A stretch of 64,000 nt of DNA from JAJEAD01 sp965221555 (GTDB lineage: Bacteria > Pseudomonadota > Gammaproteobacteria > HK1). Made by a program: the position numbers and the translations under genes. The number at the start of each line of letters is the position of its first letter. The stretch's first letter is position 1. Where the stretch lies: the NCBI GenBank assembly GCA_965221555.1, contig OZ244895.1, positions 496,001-560,000 on the forward strand. Direction: 5' to 3'. The notes under the pieces were generated by a model. That model was given only the letters and a program-made list of their open reading frames with translations. It made no database searches and was not told where the DNA came from. Shown in pieces: positions 1 through 11,642 of this stretch.

Positions 1-20
1 GCGGGCGAGTCCGTTGCATC

Positions 21-1913
21 TCATTGCGCGCGCCGCCGACGCAGCTGCCAGATCCCCGCCGCGAGCCCGAACAGGGTGATGAGGATCGGCATCAGACCGA
101 TGTTGATGAACTTCAGCCATCCTTCCAGCGACTCGATGCTGCGGCGCAGCTCACGGCGTACGTCGCGGAGTTCTCCGCGCACCGCCAGGCGCTCCTCGCG
201 AAAACGGGTGAGCTCGTCCTGCTGAGCGCTGGAGAGGAGGAGCGCGTCTTCGCCCTGTCTCGTCTCCTCGAGCGCGAGGAGCCGTTCCTCGGTCTCTTCG
301 AGGCGCAGGGCGAGCTCTTCCTCCTTCTCCCGGAAGCGGGCCTCCGCTTCGCGGCGCAAGGCGTTGATACGCTCGAAGGGGCGCAGGAAGGTGCCGCGAT
401 TGCGCACGTCGATGAGATCGCTCGACCCCGTGAGGTTGTCCAGCGCATTGATTACCAGCGAATTGTTCGCCGCGGTGGGCACCATGAAGCGGGTGCCGAG
501 CAGGCTCTGCACCTGCACCCAGAAGTGATCCGCAAGCAGGTCGGCATCCGCGAACACGATGAGGTTGATGTCGCCGTCGGACTCGTTGCGGTGGGCGGAC
601 GGGTCCGCCGTCGTGCCCCCCGCATCGCCGGAGGGCGACGGCGGCCCATCCGGGAAGGCGCTGCGGGCGGGCCCGGAGACACGCGCGGCCAGCGTGAAGG
701 ACTCCCCCTCCGGGGCGTAGCCTTCGAGCAGCGCCTGCGGATCGGCGAGCGCGCCGACCGCGCTCTGCGGATAGCGTTTGGCCTGATCGCTGGTGCGGAT
801 CAGGGAAAAGAGTCGCGTGGTCGCACCCTCCGTCGCCCGCAGCACCCCCGCCGTCCCGAACGTGACGTTGCCGAGTTCTCCGGTCACGATATCGGAGGGA
901 TTCATCAGATCGGGACGCAGGTTCATCCACACCGGGTAGTCGAATTGCACCACCCGCCCCGACTTCTCCATCTGCACGGTGGGAGCGATGCTGAGATCGC
1001 CGACCACGGTGTCCTCCTCCAGCTCCAGCCCCCACGCCGCGAGCAGCGGGCCGGCGTCGGAACGGCGATCGGGCTCGCTCACGCCCCCCATCATCATCGA
1101 CGGCTGGGTCTCCGAATGGGGGTCGACGAAGACCAGCGCCTTGCCACCACCCAGCACGAACTGATCGATGCGGTAGAGCAAGTCCGGCTCGTACCCCTGG
1201 GGATGCACGAGCATCAGCACGTCGATGGCCTCCCCGAACTCCGAGCCGGGATCGAGCTGGCGCACGTCGAAGATCTGCTGCATCTGCTCCACCACCGCCC
1301 ACGGTACCGGCGCCTCGTCTGGCGCCTGATAAGGAGAGGGCATTCCGAACACCGGCAGCGTGCCAAGCACCCCCACCACCGGACGCTCGGGATCGGCGAG
1401 GCTGTGGACCATCCGGGTGAGGTCGTACTCCAGGAAGCGTTCCCGCAGGGGCGAGAAATAGGGGATCACCTCTTCGTCGTCCACCGAATTGGTCCCGACG
1501 AGACCGAAGTAGATGAGGTCCTGGCCCTGGCCGGCGCGCGCGGGCAGACCGCGCAGTCCGTAGCCCACCGCCCGGTCTTCCTCCTCGGAAAAGGGCTCGG
1601 GATCGATCGACTCCAGTGTGAGTTTGCCGCGCGCCTCGCGCCGGTACTCCTCCAGCAGACCGAGGACGCGCCCCGCGTAGGTGTTGATGCCCGGCACCTG
1701 GGCGGCGAGGCTCTTCGAGTAGTAGAAGCGCAGGGTGATCGGCTCTTCGAGCTTCGCCAGCGTCGCCCGGGTGCCCTCGGAGAGCGAGTAGATCCGGCTC
1801 TCGGTGAGGTCGATGCGCGAGGACGAGAAGAGCGCGCCGCTCAGGGAGTTGACCGCGAAGAAGAGCACAAGGGCGAGCGCGAGCCCGCCGGCGCCGAGCA
1901 GACGTGCGGACAT
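21..1913 (-). CDS. GldG-like ABC transporter auxiliary protein
   Basis: A 630-residue protein of the GldG type (substrate-binding-like auxiliary subunit of an ABC-2 exporter). It has an N-terminal membrane anchor at about residues 8-28, a long extracytoplasmic region, a charged Glu/Arg-rich coiled-coil at about 530-600, and a second membrane helix just before a basic C-terminus (ending LRRRRAQ). This anchor-domain-anchor layout is typical of the family. Its ATG follows directly on the TAG stop of the upstream permease gene, so the two are translated together. With the next two genes it forms a three-gene exporter module transcribed on the minus strand. In gliding Bacteroidetes the module supports motility; here that role is not implied and the cargo is unknown. 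Confidence 0.85.
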   Translation of the reverse strand: MSARLLGAGGLALALVLFFAVNSLSGALFSSSRIDLTESRIYSLSEGTRATLAKLEEPITLRFYYSKSLAAQVPGINTYAGRVLGLLEEYRREARGKLTLESIDPEPFSEEEDRAVGYGLRGLPARAGQGQDLIYFGLVGTNSVDDEEVIPYFSPLRERFLEYDLTRMVHSLADPERPVVGVLGTLPVFGMPSPYQAPDEAPVPWAVVEQMQQIFDVRQLDPGSEFGEAIDVLMLVHPQGYEPDLLYRIDQFVLGGGKALVFVDPHSETQPSMMMGGVSEPDRRSDAGPLLAAWGLELEEDTVVGDLSIAPTVQMEKSGRVVQFDYPVWMNLRPDLMNPSDIVTGELGNVTFGTAGVLRATEGATTRLFSLIRTSDQAKRYPQSAVGALADPQALLEGYAPEGESFTLAARVSGPARSAFPDGPPSPSGDAGGTTADPSAHRNESDGDINLIVFADADLLADHFWVQVQSLLGTRFMVPTAANNSLVINALDNLTGSSDLIDVRNRGTFLRPFERINALRREAEARFREKEEELALRLEETEERLLALEETRQGEDALLLSSAQQDELTRFREERLAVRGELRDVRRELRRSIESLEGWLKFINIGLMPILITLFGLAAGIWQLRRRRAQ

Positions 1914-2648
1914 CTATCGCCCCTTCTTCATGTCGATGACGAGCGCGGTCGCGTAGAGCCAGAACACGATCGTCGAAACGAAATAGACGATGTCGCGGAG
2001 ATCGATCACCCCGCGCGAGATCGCGTTGAAGTGCGTGAGGAAGCTCAGGGCGCTCACCGCCTCGACGACAAAGGCGGGCGCGAAAGCGCCGAAGATCTCC
2101 AGTACCAGGGGGTAGCCGCTCAGCACGAAGGCGAGGCAGACCGCCGCGCTCGACACGAAGGCGATTACCTGGTTCCTGCTGATCGCCGAGAAGCAGGCTC
2201 CGATTGCGAGAAAGGCGCCCGCCATGAGCGCGCTCCCGACATACGCGGCGAAGATCACCCCGTTGTCCGGATCGCCGAGATAGTTGACGGTCAGCCATAT
2301 CGGCGCGGTCAGGGCGAGCGCGACGATGCCCACCGTCCAGGCGGCGAGGAACTTGCCGAGCACCGCCTGGGACATCGTGACCGGGAGGGTGAGGAGCAGC
2401 TCGATGGTTCCCTCCCGGCGTTCCTCCGCCCACAGGCGCATCGAGAGCGCCGGGATCAGAAACAGGTAGAGCCAGGGGTGGAAGAGGAAGAAGGCCCCGA
2501 GATCCGCCTGGCCGAGCTGGAGGAAATTCCCCAGGTAGAAGGTGAACACCCCGGCGAGCAGCACGAAGATGGTGAGGAACACGTAGGCGATGGGGGTGGT
2601 GAAGTAACCGCCGAGCTCGCGCTTGAAGATTGCCCAGATCGCGCTCAC
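1914..2648 (-). CDS. ABC-2 type transporter permease (GldF-like)
   Basis: A 244-residue integral membrane protein with about six hydrophobic segments, beginning MSAIWAIFKRELGGYFTTP, a hallmark of ABC-2/GldF permeases (the 'KREL..YF.tPiaYvf' start). It has GTG as start codon, and its stop abuts the start of the GldG-like gene. It lies 12 bases after the ATPase gene stop. It should form the membrane channel of the exporter energised by the ATPase encoded just upstream. The substrate is unknown. Confidence 0.9.
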   Translation of the reverse strand: MSAIWAIFKRELGGYFTTPIAYVFLTIFVLLAGVFTFYLGNFLQLGQADLGAFFLFHPWLYLFLIPALSMRLWAEERREGTIELLLTLPVTMSQAVLGKFLAAWTVGIVALALTAPIWLTVNYLGDPDNGVIFAAYVGSALMAGAFLAIGACFSAISRNQVIAFVSSAAVCLAFVLSGYPLVLEIFGAFAPAFVVEAVSALSFLTHFNAISRGVIDLRDIVYFVSTIVFWLYATALVIDMKKGR

Positions 2649-2660
2649 CGCCGTCTCCCC

Positions 2661-3611
2661 TCAGCTCAACTGTCCGCTCGTGATCTCGCGGAACACCTCG
2701 TCGAGGCGGCCGCGCTCGCCGTGCATTTCCGCCAGGCGCCACCCGCGCTCGCGGGCCAGCGCGCCGACCTCCTCGACGAGGGATCGGCCAGGCCGCGGAA
2801 AGACCCGAAGCTCGGTGCGCGACTCCGAGCGTATCGACACTTCCACCGAGGCCGCCGCGGCGAGGGCTTCGAGGGCTTCGAGATCGACCGCCGACAACGC
2901 CTGGTCCACCACCAGGCTGAGCGCGTTGTGAAAGCGCGAGCGTTCCATGAGCGCCCGCGGAGTGCTGTCGCTGACCAGACGCCCCCGGGATACTATGAGC
3001 ACGCGGGTGCACACCGCGTCGACCTCTTCCAGAATGTGGGTGGAGAGAATGATGACCTTCTCGCTCGCCATCCCCCGGATGAGGCTGCGGACTTCGTGCT
3101 TCTGGTTCGGATCGAGTCCATCGGTGGGCTCGTCGAGAATGAGCACGGCGGGGTCGTGGACAATCGCCTGGGCGAGGCCCACCCGGCGCTTGAAGCCCTT
3201 GGAGAGCGTCTCGATGGGCTGGTTCAGCACCGAGCCGATGTGGACCATCTCGACCACTTCCTCGATGCGGGACCGGCGCGATGCCGTGGGGATTCCACGG
3301 ACCTCGGCGACGAAGTCGAGGAAGGCCCGGGGCGTCATGTCCGAATAGAGAGGCGCCCCCTCCGGCAGGTATCCGATATCGGCCTTCACCGCGACCGCTT
3401 CATCGGCGGTGTCGCGGCCCGCGACCCGGATGCTGCCCGCGTCCGGGGTGAGGAATCCGGTAATCATCTTCATGGTGGTCGACTTCCCCGCCCCGTTCGG
3501 ACCAAGAAAGCCGAGCACTTCGCCGCGCTCCACCGAGAAGGAGATGTCGTCGACCGCGGTCAGCGCGCGAAAACGCTTGGTCAAACCCTGGATCTCGACC
3601 ACCGGGCTCAT
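2661..3611 (-). CDS. ABC transporter ATP-binding protein
   Basis: A 316-residue ATPase of the ABC-2 drug/NodI/GldA type. It begins MSPVVEIQGLTKRFRALTAV and carries a Walker A motif (GPNGAGKST, about residues 38-46), a Q-loop region (DIGYLPE), a degenerate signature (LSKGFKRRVGLAQA) and Walker B (VLILDEPTDGLDP), followed by a family-typical C-terminal extension. The ATG at 3611 is chosen because homology starts there, although the frame stays open far upstream. It is the first gene of the minus-strand module with the permease and the GldG-like protein, separated by 12 bases from the former. Confidence 0.92.
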   Translation of the reverse strand: MSPVVEIQGLTKRFRALTAVDDISFSVERGEVLGFLGPNGAGKSTTMKMITGFLTPDAGSIRVAGRDTADEAVAVKADIGYLPEGAPLYSDMTPRAFLDFVAEVRGIPTASRRSRIEEVVEMVHIGSVLNQPIETLSKGFKRRVGLAQAIVHDPAVLILDEPTDGLDPNQKHEVRSLIRGMASEKVIILSTHILEEVDAVCTRVLIVSRGRLVSDSTPRALMERSRFHNALSLVVDQALSAVDLEALEALAAAASVEVSIRSESRTELRVFPRPGRSLVEEVGALARERGWRLAEMHGERGRLDEVFREITSGQLS

Positions 3612-3851
3612 CTTTTCCTCTTCGAATCTGCGCGCGCCACTGCGCCTTCGCGGATGGACTGGCGCGCATACATGCGGACCACGGTGCGAGTTTTCAAGGC
3701 CGCGCCACCGCGCGCTTGCCCGCTCCCTTGCCCACACCCCGCCGGACGGATCCATCTGTGGATTGAAAGACCCTCCCCCGGTCTCGGGAGCGCTTCGCGC
3801 CCCGAAACGCGAGTTAGCATACGGGGAATGGAGACTCGATTGAGGTGTGCG

Positions 3852-4256
3852 ATGCGCGATCCCCTGTTTCACCTGTTTGCGGAGGCGCCCCATCCGGTGG
3901 CGCCCTACAGCCATGCGGTCGAGGCCGACGGCTTCGTGTTCCTGACCGGACAGATTCCGAACCATCCGGACGATGATGCGGCCCCCATCCCGGAGGGCAT
4001 CGAAGCGCAGACTCGGCGCACCATGGACAATCTGGTGATCGTGCTCCGGGAGCTCGGACTCTCTCTTTCCCACGTGGTGGCGGCCCGGGTATTCCTCACC
4101 CGTTTCGAGTCGGACTACGAGGCGATGAACGCGGTCTACGAGAGCTACTTTCCCCCGGATCGCCGGCCGGCGCGCACTTGCATCGGGGTCACCGCGCTCG
4201 CGCGCGAGGTTCGCATCGAGATCGACTTCATCGCCCGCCGCCCCGATTCGAAGTAA
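3852..4256 (+). CDS. RidA family protein
   Basis: A 134-residue member of the YjgF/YER057c/UK114 (Rid) family, which hydrolyses reactive enamine/imine intermediates released by PLP enzymes. The sequence contains the family pattern APYSHAVEADGFVFLTGQI near the N-terminus and the C-terminal PARTCIGV, where the arginine (RPARTC) corresponds to the active-site Arg of RidA. An in-frame ATG exists at 3828, but the ATG at 3852 has a GAGGTG ribosome-binding site six bases away, and the homology begins at MRDPLFHLF. It stands alone between a divergent exporter operon and the RND pair. Confidence 0.88.
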   Translation: MRDPLFHLFAEAPHPVAPYSHAVEADGFVFLTGQIPNHPDDDAAPIPEGIEAQTRRTMDNLVIVLRELGLSLSHVVAARVFLTRFESDYEAMNAVYESYFPPDRRPARTCIGVTALAREVRIEIDFIARRPDSK

Positions 4257-4329
4257 CGATGCGGGGCGCATCGCACGCCTGCTCCCGTTGCGCCCCCGGG
4301 GAACGGGAATCCGGAGACGACAAGAGGTA

Positions 4330-5445
4330 ATGGCAAGTTCCGCAAGAGTCTTTCTGCGCAGACGGCGCTCCCTGCTCGTCGCCCTGGCGATCGCGGCCGG
4401 GGTGAGTGCCTGGGTGTGGTCGGGCGACCACTCGGGCCCGTCCTCGCTGCCTCCGGCCCAGACGGAGTCGGTTCTGCAACGCCAGCGCGACATCGAGGTG
4501 CGGATCACGGAGCTGGCCGCGCGGCCGGTGAGCCGTACGGTCGTGCTCAACGGGCGCACCGAACCGGCCCGGGCGGTGACCCTGCGCGCGGAGATCGACG
4601 GGCGCATCGTCGCGATCGGAGCCGAACGCGGGGCCCGGGTCGATGAAGGCGACCTGATCGTGCGCATCGACCCCCGCGCCCTGGAGGCCCGCCGGCGTGA
4701 AGCCCGCGCGCTCGCCCGGCAACGGGAGATCGAGTTCGACGCGGCGAAGAAGCTCTCCGCCCGGAACTTCCAGACCCAGAGCGCGCTCGCGGCGGCGGAA
4801 GCAAGCCTGGAGGCGGCGCGGGCCGCGGTGGCGCGGGTGGAGATCGACCTTGCGAACACCCGGCTGCGCGCTCCCTTCGCCGGGCGCCTGGATCAGCGCA
4901 CGGTCGAGATCGGCGACTACGTCAACGACGGCAGCCCGGTCGGGCGGATCCTCCAGGAGGACCCCATCCTGGTGGCCGGCCACGTCATCCAGCAGGAACG
5001 CCACCACGTCAGAACCGGAACCCCCGGCGAGGCCCGCCTCATCACCGGCGAGACGGTACAGGGGCAACTGCGCTACGTCGCTTCGGAGTCCGACGAAACC
5101 ACCCGGACCTTCCGCGTCGAGCTCGAGGTGCCCAATCCCGACGGCGCGCTCGTGGCCGGAGTCTCCGCGGAGATTCACCTGCGCTTGCCGCCGGCGGGCG
5201 CCCACCGGGTCTCACCCGCCCTGCTCTCCCTCGACGACCAGGGGCGCCTGGGAATCAAGACCGTCAACGGTACCGGCGTGGTCGAGTTCCACCCGACGGA
5301 GATCCTGCGCGCCGAGGCGGGCGGGGTCTGGGTCTCCGGCCTTCCCGATCCGGTCCGCGTCATCACCGTCGGACACGGCTTCGTCCGACCCGGCCAACAG
5401 GTCACCGCGGTGCCGGAGGCGGTGGCCGGGAGCGCTTCGAGTTGA
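4330..5445 (+). CDS. Efflux RND transporter periplasmic adaptor (MFP) subunit
   Basis: A 371-residue membrane-fusion protein. It has a basic N-terminus followed by one hydrophobic anchor (LLVALAIAAG), a biotinyl/lipoyl-like half motif (GRIVAIGAERGARVDEGDLIVRID), a short alpha-hairpin (about residues 115-165, rich in Arg/Ala/Glu) and the second lipoyl half (ANTRLRAPFAGRLDQR), then beta-barrel and membrane-proximal domains. It links an inner-membrane RND pump to an outer-membrane channel. A TTG at 4288 is in frame upstream; the ATG at 4330 is preferred because it yields a compact signal anchor. The stop overlaps the TTG of the pump gene by four bases (TTGA). No TolC-like gene is nearby. Confidence 0.92.
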   Translation: MASSARVFLRRRRSLLVALAIAAGVSAWVWSGDHSGPSSLPPAQTESVLQRQRDIEVRITELAARPVSRTVVLNGRTEPARAVTLRAEIDGRIVAIGAERGARVDEGDLIVRIDPRALEARRREARALARQREIEFDAAKKLSARNFQTQSALAAAEASLEAARAAVARVEIDLANTRLRAPFAGRLDQRTVEIGDYVNDGSPVGRILQEDPILVAGHVIQQERHHVRTGTPGEARLITGETVQGQLRYVASESDETTRTFRVELEVPNPDGALVAGVSAEIHLRLPPAGAHRVSPALLSLDDQGRLGIKTVNGTGVVEFHPTEILRAEAGGVWVSGLPDPVRVITVGHGFVRPGQQVTAVPEAVAGSASS

Positions 5446-8400
5446 ATCGGGTCATCGACGCCGCGGTGGCGCGGGCGAGGCCGGTGCTCCTGGTGCTGGC
5501 CCTGGTCCTCGTCGCGGGCTCCATCGCCTACCTGACCATCCCGAAGGAATCGGATCCCGATATCGCGATCCCCATCATCTATGTCCTGATCCCGCACGAC
5601 GGCATCTCTCCCGAGGACGCCGAGCGCCTGCTGGTGCGGCCGATGGAGCAGGAGCTGCGCAACGTGGAAGGCCTGAAGGAGCTGCGCGCCACCGCGCGGG
5701 AGGGCCAGGCCACGCTGGTGCTGGAGTTCGAGGCGGGCTTCGACTCCGACCAGGCCCTGAACGACGTGCGCGAACAGGTGGACATCGCCAGCAACGAGCT
5801 CCCCCGCGATACCGAGGAGCCTTCCGTGCACGAGGTGAACATCGCGCTCTTTCCGGTCATCGTGGTGACCCTGTACGGCGAGGTCTCCGAGCGGACGCTG
5901 GTCAGCCTCGCCCGTGACCTGCGCGACAAGCTGGAAGGGCTTCCCGGAGTGCTGGAAGCGGACATCGCGGGGGATCGGGAAGACATGCTGGAGGTCATCG
6001 TCGATCCGGGGCGCCTGGAGAGTCTGCACCAGACTCCGGGCACCCTGCTCGAAGCCGTCGCCCGCAACAACCAGCTCGTGACCGCGGGCGCGCTGGACAC
6101 CGGCCAGGGACGCTTCTCGGTGAAGGTGCCGGGACTCTTCGAGAGGACGGAGGACGTGCTGGAGGTGCCCATCAGGACGAGCGGCGACCGGGTGCTCACC
6201 CTCGGGAACATCGGCTTCGCCCGGCGCACCTTCAAGGACCCCACCGGCTTCGCCCGGGTGGACGGCCAACCCGCCATCGTGCTCGAGGTCTCCAAGCGCA
6301 TCGGCACCAACATCATCGACACCATCGCCGAAGTGCGCGCGGTGGTGGAGGAGGAGCGCCTCAACTGGCCGGAGGGCGTGCAGGTGCGCTTCTCGCAGGA
6401 CAAGTCCGAAGACATCCGCAACATGCTGCGCGACCTGCAGAACAACGTGGTCGCGGCGATCGTGCTGGTGATGATCGTCGTGGTGGCGGCGCTCGGTCTG
6501 CGCACCGCGGGTCTGGTCGGGGTCTCCATCCCCGGCTCCTTCCTGGCCGGCATCCTCGTCCTCAGCTTCGCCGGCCTCACCATCAACATCGTGGTGCTCT
6601 TCTCGCTCATCATGGCGGTGGGCATGCTCGTCGACGGCACCATCGTGGTGGTGGAGCTGGCCGATCGGCGCATGGCGGAAGGACACCCGCGACGCCAGGC
6701 CTACGCGATGGCCGCCAAGCGCATGGCATGGCCGATCATCGCCGCGACCGCCACCACCCTGGCCGCCTTCATGCCGCTGCTCTTCTGGCCGGGGATCGTC
6801 GGCGAGTTCATGAAGTACCTCCCCATCACCCTGATCGCGACCCTGTTCGCGTCGCTGTTCATGGCGCTCGTCTTCATCCCCACCCTGGGGGGCGTGATCG
6901 GCCGGCGCGCCCCGGACTCCGACTACCAGATCGAGAGCCTGAGCGCGGCGGAATCGGGCGACCTCGAGCGGATCACGGGTCCCTCCCGCGTGTACCTCCG
7001 GGTGGTGCGGGTCGCGGTTTCCCATCCCCTGGTGGTGGTGCTGCTCGCGGGCGGGCTGCTGGCCGGCGTGTACGCCGCCTATGGACAATTCGGCCGGGGG
7101 GTCGAGTTCTTTCCCGATGTCGAGCCCGAGAACGCGGTCCTGCACGTGCACGCCCGGGGCGACCTGTCGGTCGAGGAGCGCGACCAGCTCGTGCGCGAGG
7201 TAGAGCAGCGCATACTCGACATGCCCGAGTTCGCGAGCATCTACGCGCGCAGCGGCACGCGTTTCCGCAGCGAAGAGGTCAGTGAGGACACCATCGGCAT
7301 CGTGCAGCTCGAGTTCGTCGACTGGAGCCAGCGGCGGCCCGCCGCGGAGATCCTGGACGAAGTGCGGGCGCGCACCGCGGATCTGGCCGGGATCGTGCTC
7401 GAAGTGCGCAAGGAGGAGATGGGGCCGCCGGTCGGCAAGGCCATCCAGATCGAGCTCGGCGCCCCCGATCCCGACCTTCTGCCCGGTACGGTGGAGCGGA
7501 TCCGGACCGCCATCGAAGGCATGGAGGGCTTCGTGGACGTCACCGACACCCGCCCCATCCCCGGCATCGAGTGGCAGTTGCGCGTCGATCGGGAGGAGGC
7601 GAGCCGCTTCGGCGTCGACGTGAGCATCGTCGGCGCCACTGTGCGGCTCGTCACCAACGGCATCAAGGCGGGAGAGTACCGGCCCGACGACACCGACGAA
7701 GCGGTGGAAATCCGGGTGCGCTATCCGTTCAGCGAGCGCAGCCTGGGGCAGCTCGACCGCCTGCGGGTGACGACGAGCGAGGGCGCGATCCCCGTTGCGA
7801 ACTTCGTGACCCGCGCGGCGATTCCGCGCACCGGCACCATCAATCGCACCGACGGCCAGCGCATCCTCAAAGTCGAATCGGAGGTCGAGGAAGGCGTACT
7901 GGTCGACGACAAGGTCACCGAGATCAAGAGCTGGCTCGCCCGCGCCGGCCTCGATCCGCGCATCGCGGTGGCCTTCAAGGGCGAGGACGAAGAGCAGCGC
8001 CAGGCGGAGGCCTTCCTGACGAAGGCGTTCGGCGCCGCCCTCTTCGTGATGGCGATCATCCTCGTCACCCAGTTCAACAGCTTCTACCAGGCTTTTCTGA
8101 TCCTGAGCGCGGTGCTCCTGTCCACCATCGGCGTGCTCCTCGGCCTTCTCGTGACCGATCAGCCATTCGGCATCGTGATGAGCGGCATCGGGGTGATCGC
8201 GCTCGCCGGCATCGTGGTCAACAACAACATCGTGCTCATCGACACCTACAACATCCTGCGCCGCGGCGGCATGGACCCCATCGAGGCGGCGCTGCGCACC
8301 GGCGTGCTGCGCCTGCGTCCCGTGGTGCTCACCTCCGTCACCACCGTGCTCGGACTGATGCCGATGGTGCTCGGAGTGAACATCGACATCGTCGGGCGAA

Positions 8401-8585
8401 GCATTGCGGTGGGCGGCCCCTCGACCCAGTGGTGGACCCAGCTCGCCACCGCGGTGGCGGGGGGACTCGCCTTCGCCACCGTGTTGACCCTGGTGCTGAC
8501 CCCGAGCCTGCTGGTGCTGGGCGAGAGAGACTGGCGCCGGCGCGCCCTCGCTGCGGCCCCGGTGCCGAGCCCCCGGCCGGCCTGA
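5442..8585 (+). CDS. Efflux RND transporter permease subunit
   Basis: A 1047-residue RND pump of normal length with the usual duplicated layout: TM1, a large periplasmic loop, TM2-6, then the same again. It starts at TTG 5442, overlapping the adaptor stop (TTGA), which implies translational coupling. In TM4 the proton-relay segment reads GMLVDGTIVVVE, so only one Asp (D398) is present where AcrB has two. In TM10 it reads VVNNNIVLID, with N927 near the place of the AcrB relay Lys. These replacements occur in other RND branches. They suggest that this pump is not a standard AcrB-type drug exporter. The substrate is unknown. Confidence 0.93.
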   Translation: MNRVIDAAVARARPVLLVLALVLVAGSIAYLTIPKESDPDIAIPIIYVLIPHDGISPEDAERLLVRPMEQELRNVEGLKELRATAREGQATLVLEFEAGFDSDQALNDVREQVDIASNELPRDTEEPSVHEVNIALFPVIVVTLYGEVSERTLVSLARDLRDKLEGLPGVLEADIAGDREDMLEVIVDPGRLESLHQTPGTLLEAVARNNQLVTAGALDTGQGRFSVKVPGLFERTEDVLEVPIRTSGDRVLTLGNIGFARRTFKDPTGFARVDGQPAIVLEVSKRIGTNIIDTIAEVRAVVEEERLNWPEGVQVRFSQDKSEDIRNMLRDLQNNVVAAIVLVMIVVVAALGLRTAGLVGVSIPGSFLAGILVLSFAGLTINIVVLFSLIMAVGMLVDGTIVVVELADRRMAEGHPRRQAYAMAAKRMAWPIIAATATTLAAFMPLLFWPGIVGEFMKYLPITLIATLFASLFMALVFIPTLGGVIGRRAPDSDYQIESLSAAESGDLERITGPSRVYLRVVRVAVSHPLVVVLLAGGLLAGVYAAYGQFGRGVEFFPDVEPENAVLHVHARGDLSVEERDQLVREVEQRILDMPEFASIYARSGTRFRSEEVSEDTIGIVQLEFVDWSQRRPAAEILDEVRARTADLAGIVLEVRKEEMGPPVGKAIQIELGAPDPDLLPGTVERIRTAIEGMEGFVDVTDTRPIPGIEWQLRVDREEASRFGVDVSIVGATVRLVTNGIKAGEYRPDDTDEAVEIRVRYPFSERSLGQLDRLRVTTSEGAIPVANFVTRAAIPRTGTINRTDGQRILKVESEVEEGVLVDDKVTEIKSWLARAGLDPRIAVAFKGEDEEQRQAEAFLTKAFGAALFVMAIILVTQFNSFYQAFLILSAVLLSTIGVLLGLLVTDQPFGIVMSGIGVIALAGIVVNNNIVLIDTYNILRRGGMDPIEAALRTGVLRLRPVVLTSVTTVLGLMPMVLGVNIDIVGRSIAVGGPSTQWWTQLATAVAGGLAFATVLTLVLTPSLLVLGERDWRRRALAAAPVPSPRPA

Positions 8586-8595
8586 GCTGGCCCGC

Positions 8596-9785
8596 CTATC
8601 GCGCCCCCATCGCCTCGCCGGTATCCAGGCGGGCGGCGAGGGCATCGGCGACCGCGAGCCCGGAGGCGGTGGGCGCGAGACGGCCTTCGCGCAGGGCCAG
8701 AAGTCCCGCATCGCGGCACTCGTCGACGTAGCGGCGATTGCGCGCAACCAGATCGACACCGAAGCGGTCCCGGAAGTCCTGGAGGTCGATACCGTCGACG
8801 CAGCGCAATCCGAACATTAGCGCCTCGAGCGCGAGATCGTTTCTGCCAAGGGTCTCGCTTCCCGCCACCGGACGCGCGCCCCCGTCGAGCGCGACCCGGT
8901 AGGCTCGAGCGCCACGATGGTTCCACCAGCGCCGCTTGCCGTCGAAGGAGTGGGCGGAAGGACCGAGGCCGAGGTAGGGAAGGTGGCGCCAGTACTTCAT
9001 GTTGTGCCGGGAGCGATGCCGTGCCTCCCGGGCGAAGTTGCTGACCTCGTAGGCCGACCACCCCGCGCGACCGAGCACGTCGTGGACCAGCGCATAGCGC
9101 TCGGCCTGGTCGTCCTCGGCCATCTCGACGAGCCGGCCCCGCGTGCGGCGGCGGCCGAAAGCGGTACCCTCGTGCACCGTCAACTGGTAGCAGGAGACGT
9201 GGTCCGGGGCCAAAGCGAGCGTGGCGTCGAGGCTGGCGCGCAGCGTGTCGGCGGACTGGTCGGGCAGGCCGAAGATGAGGTCCAGCGACACGGTATCGAA
9301 GCCCCCGGCCAGGCACCTCGCAGTCGCTTCTCGCGCCCGGATCGCGTCGTGGCGCCGGCCGAGGAAGCGCAGCTCGCGATCGTCGAAGGACTGCACGCCG
9401 AGGCTCACGGTGGCCACCCCGAGGTCGCGCCACTCGCGCACCGCCTCGCGGGTCACGTCCTCGGGGTTGGCCTCCAGGAAGATGCGGGCGCCCGCGCACA
9501 CCGGGAGATTCCCGCGCACCGCGTCGAGGAGGCGATGGAGCTGGTCGGCGGCCAACAACGAAGGGGTGCCGCCACCGAGGTAGACGGTATCGATCGGCGC
9601 CGGCCAGTCGCTCCACAGCGCCATCTCTCGAGTCAGATCCCGGACGAAGGCCTCGCGCTCGGGCGGCGCTGCGACCCGTACCGCGAAGTCGCAGTAAGGG
9701 CAGAGCGCGGAGCAGAAGGGTATGTGCAGGTAAAGCCCGGCCCCCTCCGCCGCGCCGGGCTGGACCCGGGAGGGACGGGCGGCGC

Positions 9786-9789
<4 letters not shown>
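8596..9789 (-). CDS. hemW: Radical SAM heme chaperone HemW (CTG start?)
   Basis: HemW, formerly called an oxygen-independent coproporphyrinogen oxidase-like protein, binds heme and a [4Fe-4S] cluster and delivers heme to respiratory proteins. LYLHIPFCSALCPYCDF carries the CxxxCxxC cluster motif with the HemW-type extra Phe, followed by YLGGGTPSLL and a C-terminal HemW domain. No ATG, GTG or TTG occurs between the end of lepA and the first conserved residues. The only candidate start in the expected place is CTG at 9789, which overlaps the lepA stop as CTGA, mirroring other four-base overlaps here. That gives 397 residues, near the usual 380-400. An upstream start inside lepA is the alternative. 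Confidence 0.85.
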
Positions 9790-11618
<1,829 letters not shown>

Positions 11619-11642
11619 CAGGCTAACACAGCCCTCGGGCGG

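Noticed and set aside
24..3851. A plus-strand open frame of about 1270 codons opposite the GldG/ABC genes, continuous with the RidA gene.
   Set aside because: It is a high-GC shadow of the three minus-strand genes. The residue composition is His/Arg/Gln-rich without domain logic. The RidA gene has its own start and ribosome-binding site.
5175..8759. A minus-strand open frame of about 1190 codons opposite the RND pump gene.
   Set aside because: It is the antisense shadow of a well-supported pump gene; the His/Asp/Gly-rich translation is typical of antisense of GC-rich membrane-protein genes.
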